Shown here one piece after another: positions 56,901-64,000 of a stretch of 64,000 nt of DNA (its first letter is position 1; every line of letters begins with the position of its first letter). This DNA comes from Natrialba aegyptia DSM 13077. GTDB lineage: Archaea; Halobacteriota; Halobacteria; Halobacteriales; Natrialbaceae. Made by a program: the position numbers and the translations under genes. The notes beneath the pieces were generated by a model. The model was given only the letters and a program-made list of their open reading frames with translations, did no database searches and was not told the origin of the DNA. The stretch lies in NCBI RefSeq assembly GCF_000337535.1, contig NZ_AOIP01000012.1, positions 39,606 through 103,605 of the forward strand. The letters are read 5' to 3'.

Positions 56901-58208
56901 GTTGATGTCGTGTTTGATCCCGTCGATGCGCTCGTAGCCGATGAAGTTCCGTTTGAGGAAGTACAGGAGCTTCTCGACCTGGTACTCGTTTAGCGTGTCC
57001 GGGTCCTCGGCGAGGAGGATCGGTTCCGGACGGACCTCGATGCCCTCGAGTTGGTTCTGGGAGAGGGCTACGTCGTCCGCCGTCTCCTCGTCTTCATCTT
57101 CGTCTTCGTCTGTATCGGCATCGTCATCATCGTCCAGCAGCGTCTGGACGGTCTCCAGAAGCCCCGCTTTCTTGCTCCCCGACTGCTTCTCGAAGAGGTC
57201 GTAGCGCTTTAACAACTGTCGTGTTTCGTCCTCGATGACGACCCGGCGGCCGTCCTCGTTTGCCTTCTCCTTGACGCCGTCATCGGAGTACTTGATCGCC
57301 TTCCTGAGTTTGCCCGAGAGGAACTCCTGGAGTTCCACCTCGATCTCGTTCAGGTACGGCTCGACCATGTAGTATTTCTTCTCGTTTTCCTTCTCGGAGT
57401 GGAAGACGACGACGAAGGCGTAGGGTTTGTTCACCCAGTAGCGCTCGACCTCCCGGAAGTGCGTCTTCTTCTCCATCGGCACCGTCTTCTCGAGGTCGTA
57501 GCGATTGCTGACCGTCGTGTTCCCGGCCGCGGTCGAGAAGAACTCGTCCTCGTCGATGTCCTCCTGGATGTTGACGGTCCGTTCCTCGACGACGTCGTCG
57601 AGTTCCATCGCGATATCGTCGGCGATCGAGAGCCGATCCTCGAGCGTGTCGGGATCGAAGCCGAGGGCTTCTTCTTTGTCGTGGCGAACGATGTCACCCT
57701 CGTCATCGCGGGGCCGGTTTCCGTCTTCGTCGTAGTAGTACTCCCACTTGTAGTGCTCCCAGGTCCAGACGTCCTTGACGACGGGCGTCGTCTCCGGGTC
57801 GACGTACTCCAAGAACGGCGTCTCGAGAGCGTCGGCGTTCGATCCGGCGATCGGCAATACCCGGTCGACTAACTCCTCGGGCTGGTAGCCGAGATACGGC
57901 TCCGGATCGAACGAAACGCGATCCCAGTCCCCGCCCGAGGGAACCGCCGGCTCCGGTTTCTCGTCGGTGTCGAGACCGAGTTGATCCGTCGGCTCGTCGG
58001 TGTCCCGCACAGCCGAATAGAGCGTCGAAACCTCGTCCCCGTACCCATACTCCTCCATAAAATCCGCCCACGTATACTCGCCGACACGAACGCCGGATCC
58101 CGAACCGGCATCCGACTCGTCGGAGTCCACGTCCCCCGACCCAGATGCGGACGCCCCAGCCGCAGACGCCTGTTTTGCATCCGGTTGGTCGGCTTCGTCA
58201 ATAGCCAT
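53955..58208 (-). CDS. pilB: Type II/IV secretion ATPase (PilB-like) with a long acidic tail
   Basis: The 1417-residue ATPase powers pilus or secretion assembly. The core (to about residue 870) has the Walker A loop GGTASGKTTSLNAV (near residue 557), the Walker B region YIVMGEIRGEEGRTLFQ and the His box STGHTTYTTFHADS. Residues about 875-1417 are Ser/Asp/Glu/Thr/Gly-rich, with Gly-Ser-Gly and Glu-Thr-Gly-Thr runs coded by six-base repeats, and no recognisable domain. Archaeal PilB proteins are usually 550-900 residues, so the tail is exceptional. ATG 58208 (MAIDEADQPD) was preferred over 58229. It leads the seven-gene minus-strand cluster. Confidence 0.9.
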   Translation of the reverse strand: MAIDEADQPDAKQASAAGASASGSGDVDSDESDAGSGSGVRVGEYTWADFMEEYGYGDEVSTLYSAVRDTDEPTDQLGLDTDEKPEPAVPSGGDWDRVSFDPEPYLGYQPEELVDRVLPIAGSNADALETPFLEYVDPETTPVVKDVWTWEHYKWEYYYDEDGNRPRDDEGDIVRHDKEEALGFDPDTLEDRLSIADDIAMELDDVVEERTVNIQEDIDEDEFFSTAAGNTTVSNRYDLEKTVPMEKKTHFREVERYWVNKPYAFVVVFHSEKENEKKYYMVEPYLNEIEVELQEFLSGKLRKAIKYSDDGVKEKANEDGRRVVIEDETRQLLKRYDLFEKQSGSKKAGLLETVQTLLDDDDDADTDEDEDEDEETADDVALSQNQLEGIEVRPEPILLAEDPDTLNEYQVEKLLYFLKRNFIGYERIDGIKHDINVEDISVDGYNSPVFVYHSEYEQIISNIYHGKDELDDFVVKLAQRSGKGISKRLPQVDATLPDGSRAQLTLGQEVSDHGTNYTIRQFKDVPFTPIDLINWNTFSLDEMAFLWLAIENHKSLIFAGGTASGKTTSLNAVSLFIPSSAKIVSIEDTREVELPQRNWIASVTRPSFADDEQGDVDEFDLLEAALRQRPDYIVMGEIRGEEGRTLFQVMSTGHTTYTTFHADSVDEVLKRFTTDPINVSKTMFTALDLVSIQTQTRVQGRKVRRNKSLTEINHYEAEHDEINVQDVYQWQAETDEFLKMGDSNTLEEIQFDRGWSTEKLEEELFKREVILAYLIKNGLNTYAEVAATVQAFINDPDTILTLIANGQLEESLDDLREMESVLIDVDQEKEELVPRPDSTSETYNLSMDLLERAEESLFEDYRGKVPSGLASALGEVADEDPIEVDGTDDEFDFESGIEDGIAEEWTFGDGATDFADTAATMAMGADDDEPDWFAETDSSGFGIEATTAETTAGSGASAGTGDGASADTGAADSGVSPGTETGTGTSTGTDTTTEPASANSTSPEIDSLETADEFAAGEAPAWSDGTAGATESGSGETSDVTVFPSDDADGDLGGLFDDMGETLDELESATAGAESGDRTVDTTATDEVFAGDEFDDVFDPDPGSGSGPGPDSDSDSSSESMDDSAGGETNEASSQSPSGSADPSGAEGGRRTTDESVTEPNAQSGSGSGSGSGPGPGSASAEADQTAADSTAADEETESGQPTVPESAVPSIELGSGTPVEERGPGPTTDVSTGSPDSASDQDRSDEYEHEATADPGPDSESNPGPDPSAPSSTPDNGTEDDQTGDAGDTGDVVTFDESTIESAADAGADTGTDTDADTDSERERAVETGDRTADPSANETGDTSNSIFGEQSESVFSDDEDDSRADSGGESMFDAERTTESDSSIFAAEDETSADADDETPTEPASQTDEDEASDE

Positions 58209-58403
58209 TGCACCTACCCTCTCAGTCACCCTTCAAAAAATTCATCCGCTCATTACCATATCTGATAACTTGGGAAGTCAAGGAATCAACACGTACTGCG
58301 ATTCAGTTGCCTCCGTTCGGAACTCGCGAGCATATCTCCCCCACACAATTATTATATATCGTATGTATTCAGGGACGATTGCCCACTTCGGATCCGAAGC
58401 CAG

Positions 58404-58413
58404 TTTGATATAC
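58404..58413 (+). promoter_or_regulatory. TATA-like box before the SDR gene
   Basis: TTTGATATAC lies 30-39 bp before the ATG at 58443. It is the best promoter match in the AT-rich divergent spacer between the PilB-like and SDR genes. Confidence 0.35.
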
Positions 58414-58442
58414 GCCCCGCACAGGACTACAAACGAGACCCC

Positions 58443-59210
58443 ATGACAACCCCGTTCGATCTCGACGACACCGTCGCACTGGTTACCGGCGGGAGCCGCG
58501 GCATCGGCCGCGCCGTCGCACTCGAACTCGCAACCGCTGGCGCCGCCGTCGTCCCCGCCGCTCGCTCGACACCTGAACTCGAAGCAGTCGCTCAGGAAAT
58601 CGTCGCCGACGGCGGCGACGCCCTTCCCGTTACCGCAGACGTTACCGATCCAAACGCCGTTGCGGACGCCGTCGACCGAGCCGAAGCCGAGTTCGGCGGC
58701 GTCGATGTCGTCGTCAACAACGCCGGCTTCAACCCCGACGACGCACTCGGCCGACCCGAAGACGTCTCGACCGCGGATTTCGAGCGGACGCTCGGCGTCA
58801 ACCTCACCGGTGCCTACGAGGTGACAACCGCCGCAGCCCAATCCCTCCACGAAAACGACGGCGGCGCAGTCGTCAACGTCGCCAGCGTCGGCGGACTCGT
58901 CGGCCTCCCGCGCCAGCATCCCTACGTCGCCTCCAAACACGGCCTGGTCGGACTCACGAAGAGCCTCGCACTCGACTGGGCCCCCGACGTCCGCGTCAAC
59001 GCCGTCGCCCCCGGCTACGTCTCGACCGACCTGACCACCGAACTCGAGTCGAACGACCGCCTCCGCCAATCGATCCTCGATCGAACTCCACTCGATCGGT
59101 TCGCCGATCCGGAAGAGATCGCCGGCCCCGTCGTCTTCCTCGCGAGTTCAGCGGCGAGTTACGTCACGGGGTCGTGTCTGGCGGTCGACGGTGGCTGGAC
59201 CGCACGGTGA
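58443..59210 (+). CDS. SDR-family oxidoreductase (FabG-like)
   Basis: The 255-residue classical short-chain dehydrogenase has the cofactor loop VTGGSRGIGRAVA, the NNAG motif, catalytic Ser in VVNVASVGG, the YxxxK pair in YVASKHG and the PGYVSTD segment. The size is standard. It should reduce or oxidise a hydroxy/keto compound with NAD(P). Substrates of this group (3-oxoacyl thioesters, sugars, polyols) cannot be told from sequence. It stands alone, divergent to the pilus cluster. Confidence 0.9.
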   Translation: MTTPFDLDDTVALVTGGSRGIGRAVALELATAGAAVVPAARSTPELEAVAQEIVADGGDALPVTADVTDPNAVADAVDRAEAEFGGVDVVVNNAGFNPDDALGRPEDVSTADFERTLGVNLTGAYEVTTAAAQSLHENDGGAVVNVASVGGLVGLPRQHPYVASKHGLVGLTKSLALDWAPDVRVNAVAPGYVSTDLTTELESNDRLRQSILDRTPLDRFADPEEIAGPVVFLASSAASYVTGSCLAVDGGWTAR

Positions 59211-59382
59211 AGGACCGTTGCGTCGGCGCGAACAGTCGGAGTCGGAGGTGAACTCGGTTGGCCGGCTCGGCAGAGACGCCGTGAGAGCCGCTGATCGAGG
59301 TGGTTGGGTTCGTACTCGAGACCGAGCTGTCTGTAGAATCGGCGTTTCACTCGCACGGTATGTAGTCACTTTGTAGAGACTA

Positions 59383-59523
59383 GGCGTGGCGGGATTCGAA
59401 CCACGCTTGAGAACCCGCTCGCTAGCGCTCGCAGTAACACGGGCGGGATTCGAACCGGAGCAAGACGATCACCTCGCTTCGCTCGGCGCTGCGACTTGCA
59501 GGGTTCAGGAATCCCGCCACGCC
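59383..59523. repeat. Cluster of tRNA-Arg(CCU) 3'-end fragments
   Basis: At least three partial copies of the tRNA-Arg(CCU) 3' end lie downstream of that gene (the gene is on the minus strand). The first, GGCGTGGCGGGATTCGAACC at 59383-59402, matches 59556-59575. The second, GCGGGATTCGAACC, is at 59443-59456. The third, AATCCCGCCACGCC at 59510-59523, is in opposite orientation. They resemble leftover attachment sites from repeated integration events. The rest of 59211-59553 has no gene. Confidence 0.7.
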
Positions 59524-59553
59524 GGTTCACTCGTCACTACGTGGCTCGCTGCA

Positions 59554-59626
59554 CGGGCGTGGCGGGATTCGAACCCACGATCAGAAGGTTAGGAACCTCC
59601 TGCCCTCTCCGCTAGGCCACACGCCC
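59554..59626 (-). tRNA. tRNA-Arg (anticodon CCU)
   Basis: On the minus strand the acceptor GGGCGUG pairs with CACGCCC. The D-arm holds GCCUAGCGGAGAGGGC, the anticodon loop UUCCUAA gives CCU, and the T-arm is GUGGGUUCGAAUCCCGC. No CCA is encoded and there is no intron. It lies 12 bp upstream of the end of tatA. Confidence 0.95.
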
Positions 59627-59638
59627 CGCAAAAGACGG

Positions 59639-59941
59639 TTAGTTGGTCGTGGTGTCTGTGCTGGTTTCCGTCTCGTCGTCTTCGGTGGTGACCGGCTCCG
59701 TGTCGACGAAATCGTCGTCCTCGTCGTCGAGGTCGCCCTCGAAGTCACCGTCGCGCATTTCTTCGAGTTCTGTTTCGACCTTCTCACGCCCCTTCTGGAA
59801 CTCGCCCATGGCCTCGCCGGTCGAGCGTGCTAGTTGCGGGATCTTGTTCGCCCCGAACAGCAGAATGGCGATGAAAAGGATGATCAGTAGTTCTGGGCCC
59901 CCTGGAACAGGAGCGAACAGCGGTGCGATTTCGGCTACCAT
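59639..59941 (-). CDS. tatA: Twin-arginine translocase subunit TatA
   Basis: The 100-residue protein has one N-terminal membrane helix (PELLIILFIAILLFGANKIP), the FGANKIPQLARSTGEAMGEF hinge and amphipathic helix, and an acidic tail (DDEDDDFVDTEP). This is the TatA/Hcf106 layout. It forms the pore-like part of the Tat system, the major export route in haloarchaea. The ATG at 59941 was preferred because a TATA box lies 25-34 bp upstream (59966-59975). Confidence 0.92.
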   Translation of the reverse strand: MVAEIAPLFAPVPGGPELLIILFIAILLFGANKIPQLARSTGEAMGEFQKGREKVETELEEMRDGDFEGDLDDEDDDFVDTEPVTTEDDETETSTDTTTN

Positions 59942-59965
59942 CTCTATGCGTGGCTTACCCGCTGG

Positions 59966-59975
59966 CAATTATAAC
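59966..59975 (-). promoter_or_regulatory. TATA box of tatA
   Basis: On the minus strand GGTTATAATT is centred about 30 bp before the tatA ATG. The spacing fits a leaderless transcript. Confidence 0.5.
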
Positions 59976-60267
59976 CTTTTTGGACCTCGCAGTCCTGCAG
60001 GGACCGCCAACAGGTCACTCTCCGACGAGTTCAGCCAGCGACCACCGCCAGTATTCACAACGTGTTTTGTCCGGTGAATCGCCCGAGCAGCCGGTCGGAA
60101 GGAACTGAGAGTCAGTGAGCAGCCCTCTACAGTCCCGTTCAGTGCTGTACTGGCGAGAAAGCGGATGATCCACACGAACGGTCTCTCACTGAACTCGTCA
60201 CGATCCGCCACGCGGGTTCGGTCCGCGAACGAAACTGTCTTTCCTGCCTGTACGTAAGGTGGTAACG

Positions 60268-60747
60268 ATGCCAGCAACTGGTGATGCCGCACCCGACTTT
60301 ACCGCACCGCTCGCAAACGGCGACGTCGACGAGTTCAGTCTCTCGGATGAACTCGGCGCGGAGGCACCGATCGTCCTTGCGTTCTTCCCCGGTGCGTTCA
60401 CGGGCGTCTGCACCGAAGAAATGTGTACGTTCCAGGATCGGCTCGCTGCTTTCGATGAACTCGACGCGTCGGTTTACGGAGTCAGCCGTGACTCGCCGTT
60501 TGCGCTTAACGAGTTCCGCGCGCAGAACGACCTCGAGTTCGGCCTGATCAGTGACTTCAACAAGGAGATCATCGACGAGTACGGTATCGAGATGGACTTC
60601 GACGACCTTGGCGTCTACGGCGTCGCCAAGCGCTCGGTGTTCGTGGTCGATGCAGACGGCGAAATTACGTATTCCTGGGTCAGCGACGATCCGGGCGTCG
60701 AACCGGAATACGCGGAGGTTGAGGCGGCTGTCGAGGACGTCGCCTAA
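60268..60747 (+). CDS. Peroxiredoxin (AhpC/BCP-like)
   Basis: The 159-residue thioredoxin-fold enzyme reduces peroxides. The peroxidatic Cys48 is in FFPGAFTGVCTEEMC and a second Cys53 follows five residues later, the spacing of atypical two-cysteine peroxiredoxins. VYGVSRDSPFALNEF and GVAKRSVFVVDADG match the family. The start ATG at 60268 gives MPATGDAAPDF. A T-run terminator follows at 60783. Confidence 0.9.
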   Translation: MPATGDAAPDFTAPLANGDVDEFSLSDELGAEAPIVLAFFPGAFTGVCTEEMCTFQDRLAAFDELDASVYGVSRDSPFALNEFRAQNDLEFGLISDFNKEIIDEYGIEMDFDDLGVYGVAKRSVFVVDADGEITYSWVSDDPGVEPEYAEVEAAVEDVA

Positions 60748-60782
60748 GCGCGTCGTCACCGAATCGGCAACCGGCGTAGCGC

Positions 60783-60788
60783 TTTTTT
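60783..60788 (+). terminator. T-run terminator after the peroxiredoxin gene
   Basis: Six T residues follow the GC-rich GGCGTAGCGC, 36 bp beyond the stop codon and before the next gene's start at 60812. T-runs are the main haloarchaeal termination signal. Confidence 0.55.
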
Positions 60789-60811
60789 AGCCTGCAACCG
60801 ACGTGGATGGT

Positions 60812-61627
60812 ATGAGCGATACTGCTGGTGACGATAACGGAAGCCGTGTCTACGTTCCCGAGAGCGAGCACAACTTCCCGGACGAGAAACTGAACGCCGT
60901 CCTCGAACGCATCGAAGAAGACGAGGAGATCCAGACGTATCTCGAGGCCCAGAACGTCAATGCCGTCGATCGGATGCGCTACAACGATCACGGTCGGAAG
61001 CACATCGAGATCGTTCGCAATCGCGCGCTCTGTCTGTACGACCTCCTCAAAGCGGGCAACGTCGACTTCAACGGCGCACGCCAGCAAGGACTCGCGGAGG
61101 CGGACGAATCGGTGATCATCGCCCTCGCGGCGACGCTGCACGACATCGGCCACGTCGTCCATCGGGACGAACACGTCTACTACTCGATCCCGCTCGCTGC
61201 CGACATTCTCGACCGGATCCTCCCCGAGTTCTACGAACTCGCCGAACAGGTCCGCATGAAGGGGGAGATTCTGCACGCGATCCTCTGTCACCACACGGCC
61301 GAGACGCCGCTGACGACCGAGGCCGGCATCATCCGCGTCGCCGACGCGCTGGACATGGAAAGCGGCCGCTCGCGCATCCCCTACGAACACGGCGGTCGCG
61401 GGATCAACACGCTCTCGAGTCAGGCGATCAGCCGCGTTTCGCTCTACGAAGGCGAAACCAGTCCGGTGATGGTCGAAATCGCGATGACCAACGCCGCCGG
61501 CGTCTATCAGGTGGACAACCTCCTCAAGGCGAAACTCCGCGACTCGGGGCTGGAGGACGAGATCCGTATCGTCGCGGTCAACACGAACGAGAACCACGAC
61601 CAGTTGGTCGAGCGGATCGAACTCTAG
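60812..61627 (+). CDS. HD-domain phosphohydrolase-like protein
   Basis: The 271-residue protein has metal-binding residues in NDHGRKHIEIVRNRA and ATLHDIGHVVHRDEHVYYS and a later ILCHHTAETPLT, which form an HD-domain site. Beyond it are IIRVADALDMESGRSRIPYE and a C-terminal beta-rich part. It may hydrolyse a nucleotide or RNA end; no substrate is known. ATG 60812 was chosen over the GTG three codons upstream. The gene stands alone. Confidence 0.82.
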   Translation: MSDTAGDDNGSRVYVPESEHNFPDEKLNAVLERIEEDEEIQTYLEAQNVNAVDRMRYNDHGRKHIEIVRNRALCLYDLLKAGNVDFNGARQQGLAEADESVIIALAATLHDIGHVVHRDEHVYYSIPLAADILDRILPEFYELAEQVRMKGEILHAILCHHTAETPLTTEAGIIRVADALDMESGRSRIPYEHGGRGINTLSSQAISRVSLYEGETSPVMVEIAMTNAAGVYQVDNLLKAKLRDSGLEDEIRIVAVNTNENHDQLVERIEL

Positions 61628-61681
61628 ACGCTTCCCCGATCGCATCAGCGACCGGTTTCCTCCCACTGCCAGTTATAGCCG

Positions 61682-61906
61682 TCAACAGAGCCGATACTGG
61701 CCCTCATCCCGTTCGACGTAGCCGCGCTTGCGAAGCGTCCGGATGATCGAAAGAACGGTCCCCTTGTTGATACTCAATGCCGCACAGAGGTCGTCAGCCG
61801 TCGATTCCGGCCAGACGTGCAAATAGAGATAGACGACTTTCGCCTGGGCCGAATCGAACTCGTCCGGGATCGAGACATCTGCCGTCGGTCGTTCGCTGAG
61901 TTGCAT
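61682..61906 (-). CDS. Small winged-helix transcription regulator
   Basis: The 74-residue protein is a single MarR/TrmB-like winged helix: DSAQAKVVYLYLHVWPESTA, DDLCAALSINKGTVLSIIRT recognition helix, and LRKRGYVERDEGQYRLC wing. It has no effector domain and may act as a dimeric repressor. The ATG at 61906 was chosen because TTTTAATA lies 26-34 bp upstream; the upstream extension is Arg/Pro-rich. The target is unknown. Confidence 0.8.
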   Translation of the reverse strand: MQLSERPTADVSIPDEFDSAQAKVVYLYLHVWPESTADDLCAALSINKGTVLSIIRTLRKRGYVERDEGQYRLC

Positions 61907-61929
61907 ACTACACCATCCCTTGTTCGACG

Positions 61930-61941
61930 ATATTAAAATTG
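61930..61941 (-). promoter_or_regulatory. TATA box of the small winged-helix gene
   Basis: On the minus strand AATTTTAATATC is centred about 29 bp before the ATG at 61906, as expected for a leaderless message. Confidence 0.5.
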
Positions 61942-62058
61942 AGTATCGTCGTTCGTCGAAAGGCGTAGGACGAGAACGGGGGATATCGCGTCGACGGAGA
62001 ACACGGTGGGTCGAACGCAAGCCAGCGTGTTTTTGTCGCTTCCTGCGCCCTCCTCGGT

Positions 62059-62283
62059 ATTGACTGCCAACTCGTCGTTCTGGGACTGCTCATCGGTACA
62101 CTCACCGGCGCGTTCTTCGCACTGATCGACGTACCGATTCCGGCCCCGCCCGAACTCCCCGGTTTCGTGGGCACCGTCGAGATCTCTCTCGGCTACAACA
62201 TCGTTACCGCAACCGGCCTCAGCCTCGGCGTTCTCGACTCGGTTTCTGGCGCTAGTTCACGTCGACTGTCGAATGACTATTCG
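62059..62283 (+). pseudogene. XapX-domain protein remnant lacking a start codon
   Basis: The plus-strand frame reads IDCQLVVLGLLIGTLTGAFF, then ALIDVPIPAPPELPGFVG and GTVEISLGYNIVT, a close match to the small two-helix XapX domain (ALxGVPIPAPPxLxGxxG pattern). There is no ATG, GTG or TTG at the expected place; an ATT stands at 62059 where the ATG is expected. The frame has no stop before it enters the antisense of the next gene. Loss of start and stop suggests decay. A rare ATT start cannot be ruled out. Confidence 0.55.
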
Positions 62284-63588
62284 TCACGCAGTAACATCCA
62301 TCTCGGCCGCGAACTCGCGGGCTCGATCCCTGATCGCGTCAGCGTCGGCGACGAGTACCTCGCCGTCCTGCATGAGGACCTTCCCATCGACCATCGTGAA
62401 CTGCACGTCGTCTCCGTGAGCGGCGAACGTGAGGTGTGAGAGGACGTCGTGAAGCGGGGTCGCGCGAGTGATGTCCGTCTCGAGACCGACGATGTCCGCC
62501 TTCCAGCCCTCGCGGAGTTTCCCGACGCGGTCGAAGCCGGCCGCCTGCGCACCGTTGACCGTTGCCATCTCGAACACTGTCTTAGCCGGCAGCGCCTCGG
62601 AATCGAGGTGGTCGACCTTCTGGAGCAAACTGGCCTGTCGCATCTCCGTGAACGGGTCGAGCGTGTTGTTACACGGCGGCCCGTCGTTCCCCAGCGCGAC
62701 GTTGATCCCGCGGTCCAGGTAGTCGAGCACCGGTGCGATTCCGCTCGCGAGTTTCATATTCGACGACGGACAGTAGGTGACGTTGGTCCCCGTCTCCGCG
62801 AGCACCTCGCGTTCTTCCTCGTTGGTCCAGACGCAGTGGGCGAGCACAACATCCTCCCCGGTCAGCCCGACCTCGTCGAGCCAGTGGATATTTCGCTTGC
62901 CGGTTTCGTCCTCGACGGTTTCGATCTCGCCGCGATTCTCGCTCGCGTGCGTGTGGATCGTCACCCCCTCGTAGGCGTCCGCGAGTTCTCTCGCGCCGCG
63001 GAGACACGCCTCGGTACAGCTCACGGCAAATCGGGGCGTCACGGCGTACTGAATGCGGCCGTCGTCGACGCCGTGATACCGCTGAATGAGCCGTTCGCTC
63101 TCCTCGAGTGCCGCGTCGGTGTCTTCGAGCAGCCCGGCCGGTGAATCCTTGTCCATCAGTACCTTCCCGAGCCGTCCGCGGATACCGAACTCGCGGGCGG
63201 CCTCGAAGGCTTCGTCGGCGTGGGCGACGGAGAGGTGGTCAATGCAGGTCGTCGTCCCGCTTTCGATCAGTTCGAGATACCCCAGTTCGGCGGCGGCGCG
63301 CATCCCGTCGGCCGAGAGGGAGGCCTCCATCGGGAGGACGTACTCGGAGAGCCATTCGAGCAGTTCGGTGTCGTCGGCGATGCCGCGACCGAGACTCTGG
63401 ACGGAGTGAACGTGTCCGCCGACCGTGCCCGGCACGAGCACGTCACAGGCGTGGTGCTCGTGGTCCGGATACTGGTCGCGACACGTCGAACGGTCTCCAA
63501 CGGCAACGATGATGTCGTCCTCGACGACGACGGCACCGTCCGGAATCACGGTGTCGGCGTCGGCGACGACGGTCCCCGACAGCAACAT
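62284..63588 (-). CDS. Amidohydrolase, 5'-deoxyadenosine deaminase-like
   Basis: The 434-residue metal-dependent hydrolase of the MtaD/DadD/TrzA group has the metal site residues His59 and His61 in GGHVHSVQ, His in IHTHASE, His in VLAHCVW and Asp in ALGNDGPPCNN. It ends with LREGWKADIVGLETD and FTMVDGKVLMQDGE, the usual composite-barrel strand. The group deaminates 5'-deoxyadenosine, methylthioadenosine or S-adenosylhomocysteine, a salvage step; archaeal DadD is the closest guess. It stands alone between the XapX remnant and sdhA. Confidence 0.82.
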   Translation of the reverse strand: MLLSGTVVADADTVIPDGAVVVEDDIIVAVGDRSTCRDQYPDHEHHACDVLVPGTVGGHVHSVQSLGRGIADDTELLEWLSEYVLPMEASLSADGMRAAAELGYLELIESGTTTCIDHLSVAHADEAFEAAREFGIRGRLGKVLMDKDSPAGLLEDTDAALEESERLIQRYHGVDDGRIQYAVTPRFAVSCTEACLRGARELADAYEGVTIHTHASENRGEIETVEDETGKRNIHWLDEVGLTGEDVVLAHCVWTNEEEREVLAETGTNVTYCPSSNMKLASGIAPVLDYLDRGINVALGNDGPPCNNTLDPFTEMRQASLLQKVDHLDSEALPAKTVFEMATVNGAQAAGFDRVGKLREGWKADIVGLETDITRATPLHDVLSHLTFAAHGDDVQFTMVDGKVLMQDGEVLVADADAIRDRAREFAAEMDVTA

Positions 63589-63719
63589 ACCGGCCCAGGA
63601 TAGCCTGGCGGGTGCCTTAGCTCTGGTGGTTGGTGGGTGTCGAGAGCGGGAAAACGGGAGAACGGAACACGGGGAACCGAGTTCGAAGAATCGGCCGCGA
63701 GCAGAACCGCAGAGAGGCG

Positions 63720-63975
63720 TCAGTAACTGCGCTCTTTCGGCTCGTAGGTTTTATCCTGGCCCTCGAGAATGACCGGGCGGTAGAAGATATCGGGCGCACC
63801 GTCGTCCCAGGAGACGAGCGTGTGTTTGAGCCAGTTCTCGTCGTCGCGGATCTGGTTCTCCTGTCGCCAGTGTGCGCCGCGGAACTCGTTTCGCACGAGT
63901 GCGCCGAGTGCGATCGTCTCTGCGACGTCGATCAGGTTGCGCGTCTCGATCGTGTGCTGGAGGTCGGTGTTGAAC
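63720..63975 (-). CDS. sdhA: C-terminal end of succinate dehydrogenase flavoprotein (partial)
   Basis: The visible 84 residues read FNTDLQHTIETRNLIDVAET, then RNEFRGAHWRQENQIRDDEN and FYRPVILEGQDKTYEPKERS. This is the C-terminal helical region of the flavoprotein of succinate dehydrogenase/fumarate reductase, with the RGAHxR arginine typical of the family. Most of the gene lies beyond the contig end. The adapter at 63976-64000 follows, so residues upstream of Phe are artificial. Confidence 0.88.
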
Positions 63976-64000
63976 CTGTCTCTTATACACATCTCTGATG
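63976..64000 (+). other. Sequencing-library adapter (Tn5 mosaic end), not genomic
   Basis: The 19 bases at 63976-63994 (CTGTCTCTTATACACATCT) are the mosaic end used in Nextera libraries. The following CTGATG matches the early Nextera/454-type adapter that continues from it. Genomic sequence ends at 63975. Translations ending VSYTHL or starting MCIRDR across it are well-known artefacts. Confidence 0.95.

Noticed and set aside
63600..63998. Plus-strand frame ending VSYTHL
   Set aside because: It runs antisense to sdhA and ends in the adapter; VSYTHL is the adapter's translation.

Overview
The window is about 64 kb of a haloarchaeal genome. The DNA is GC-rich, the proteins are strongly acidic, many genes have a TATA box 25-35 bp before the start codon (as in leaderless transcripts), and the gene content is archaeal: TFE, tRNA C56 methyltransferase, digeranylgeranylglyceryl phosphate synthase, Bat-type HTH regulator, DUF5518/DUF2110/DUF5803 proteins and an archaeal PilB/PilC system. 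The gene set suggests the Natrialba/Natrinema/Haloterrigena group, but the species cannot be fixed from sequence alone. The last 25 bases are library adapter (Tn5 mosaic end), so the right edge is a contig end.

Layout. 1-9 kb: housekeeping and small genes (cysteine synthase, CoA-binding protein, UbiA-family lipid enzyme, tRNA-Arg(UCG) with a duplicated 3' end, GAP-family and DUF5518 membrane proteins, M24 peptidase, a decayed IS5-type transposase, a creatininase-family enzyme) and a probable small structured RNA at 8663-8745. 9.5-13.7 kb: a compact minus-strand operon of three exported proteins that share one predicted beta-rich domain, followed by a dedicated type I signal peptidase; this resembles TasA/SipW-type fibre loci. 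14-17.5 kb: NCS2 purine/uracil permease and cobyrinate diamide synthase. 17.7-21.4 kb: four consecutive genes for very acidic proteins of unknown function. 21.4-31.5 kb: an acetate island with UspA, two acetyl-CoA synthetases around a Bat-like regulator, a DUF4212 plus SSS symporter pair, another UspA and a small membrane protein.

31.5-35.7 kb: small membrane protein, cupin, Trm56, amphi-Trp protein, a 79-bp palindromic element, TFE, DUF2110 and a lipoprotein. 35.7-48.4 kb: a complete chemotaxis cluster (divergent cheW genes, cheY, cheB, a 1462-residue CheA, cheC, a tandem cheC fusion, cheD, cheR) followed by a protein with an apparently inactive restriction-endonuclease-like fold. Convergent to it, 48.5-58.2 kb holds a type IV pilus-like cluster: ATPase, membrane platform and five small proteins with N-terminal hydrophobic segments. 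58.4-64 kb: SDR oxidoreductase, tRNA-Arg(CCU) with several nearby fragments of its own 3' end, TatA, peroxiredoxin, HD-domain protein, small wHTH, XapX-domain remnant, deoxyadenosine-deaminase-like amidohydrolase and the 3' end of a succinate dehydrogenase flavoprotein gene.

How the parts work together: the chemotaxis and pilus clusters are neighbours and both contain proteins with very large acidic low-complexity expansions (CheA linker about 700 residues, PilB tail about 540). The signal-peptidase operon and the four-gene acidic cluster are the best candidates for undescribed systems. Short six-base repeats that encode dipeptide tracts recur through the window and may be the mutational source of the expansions.
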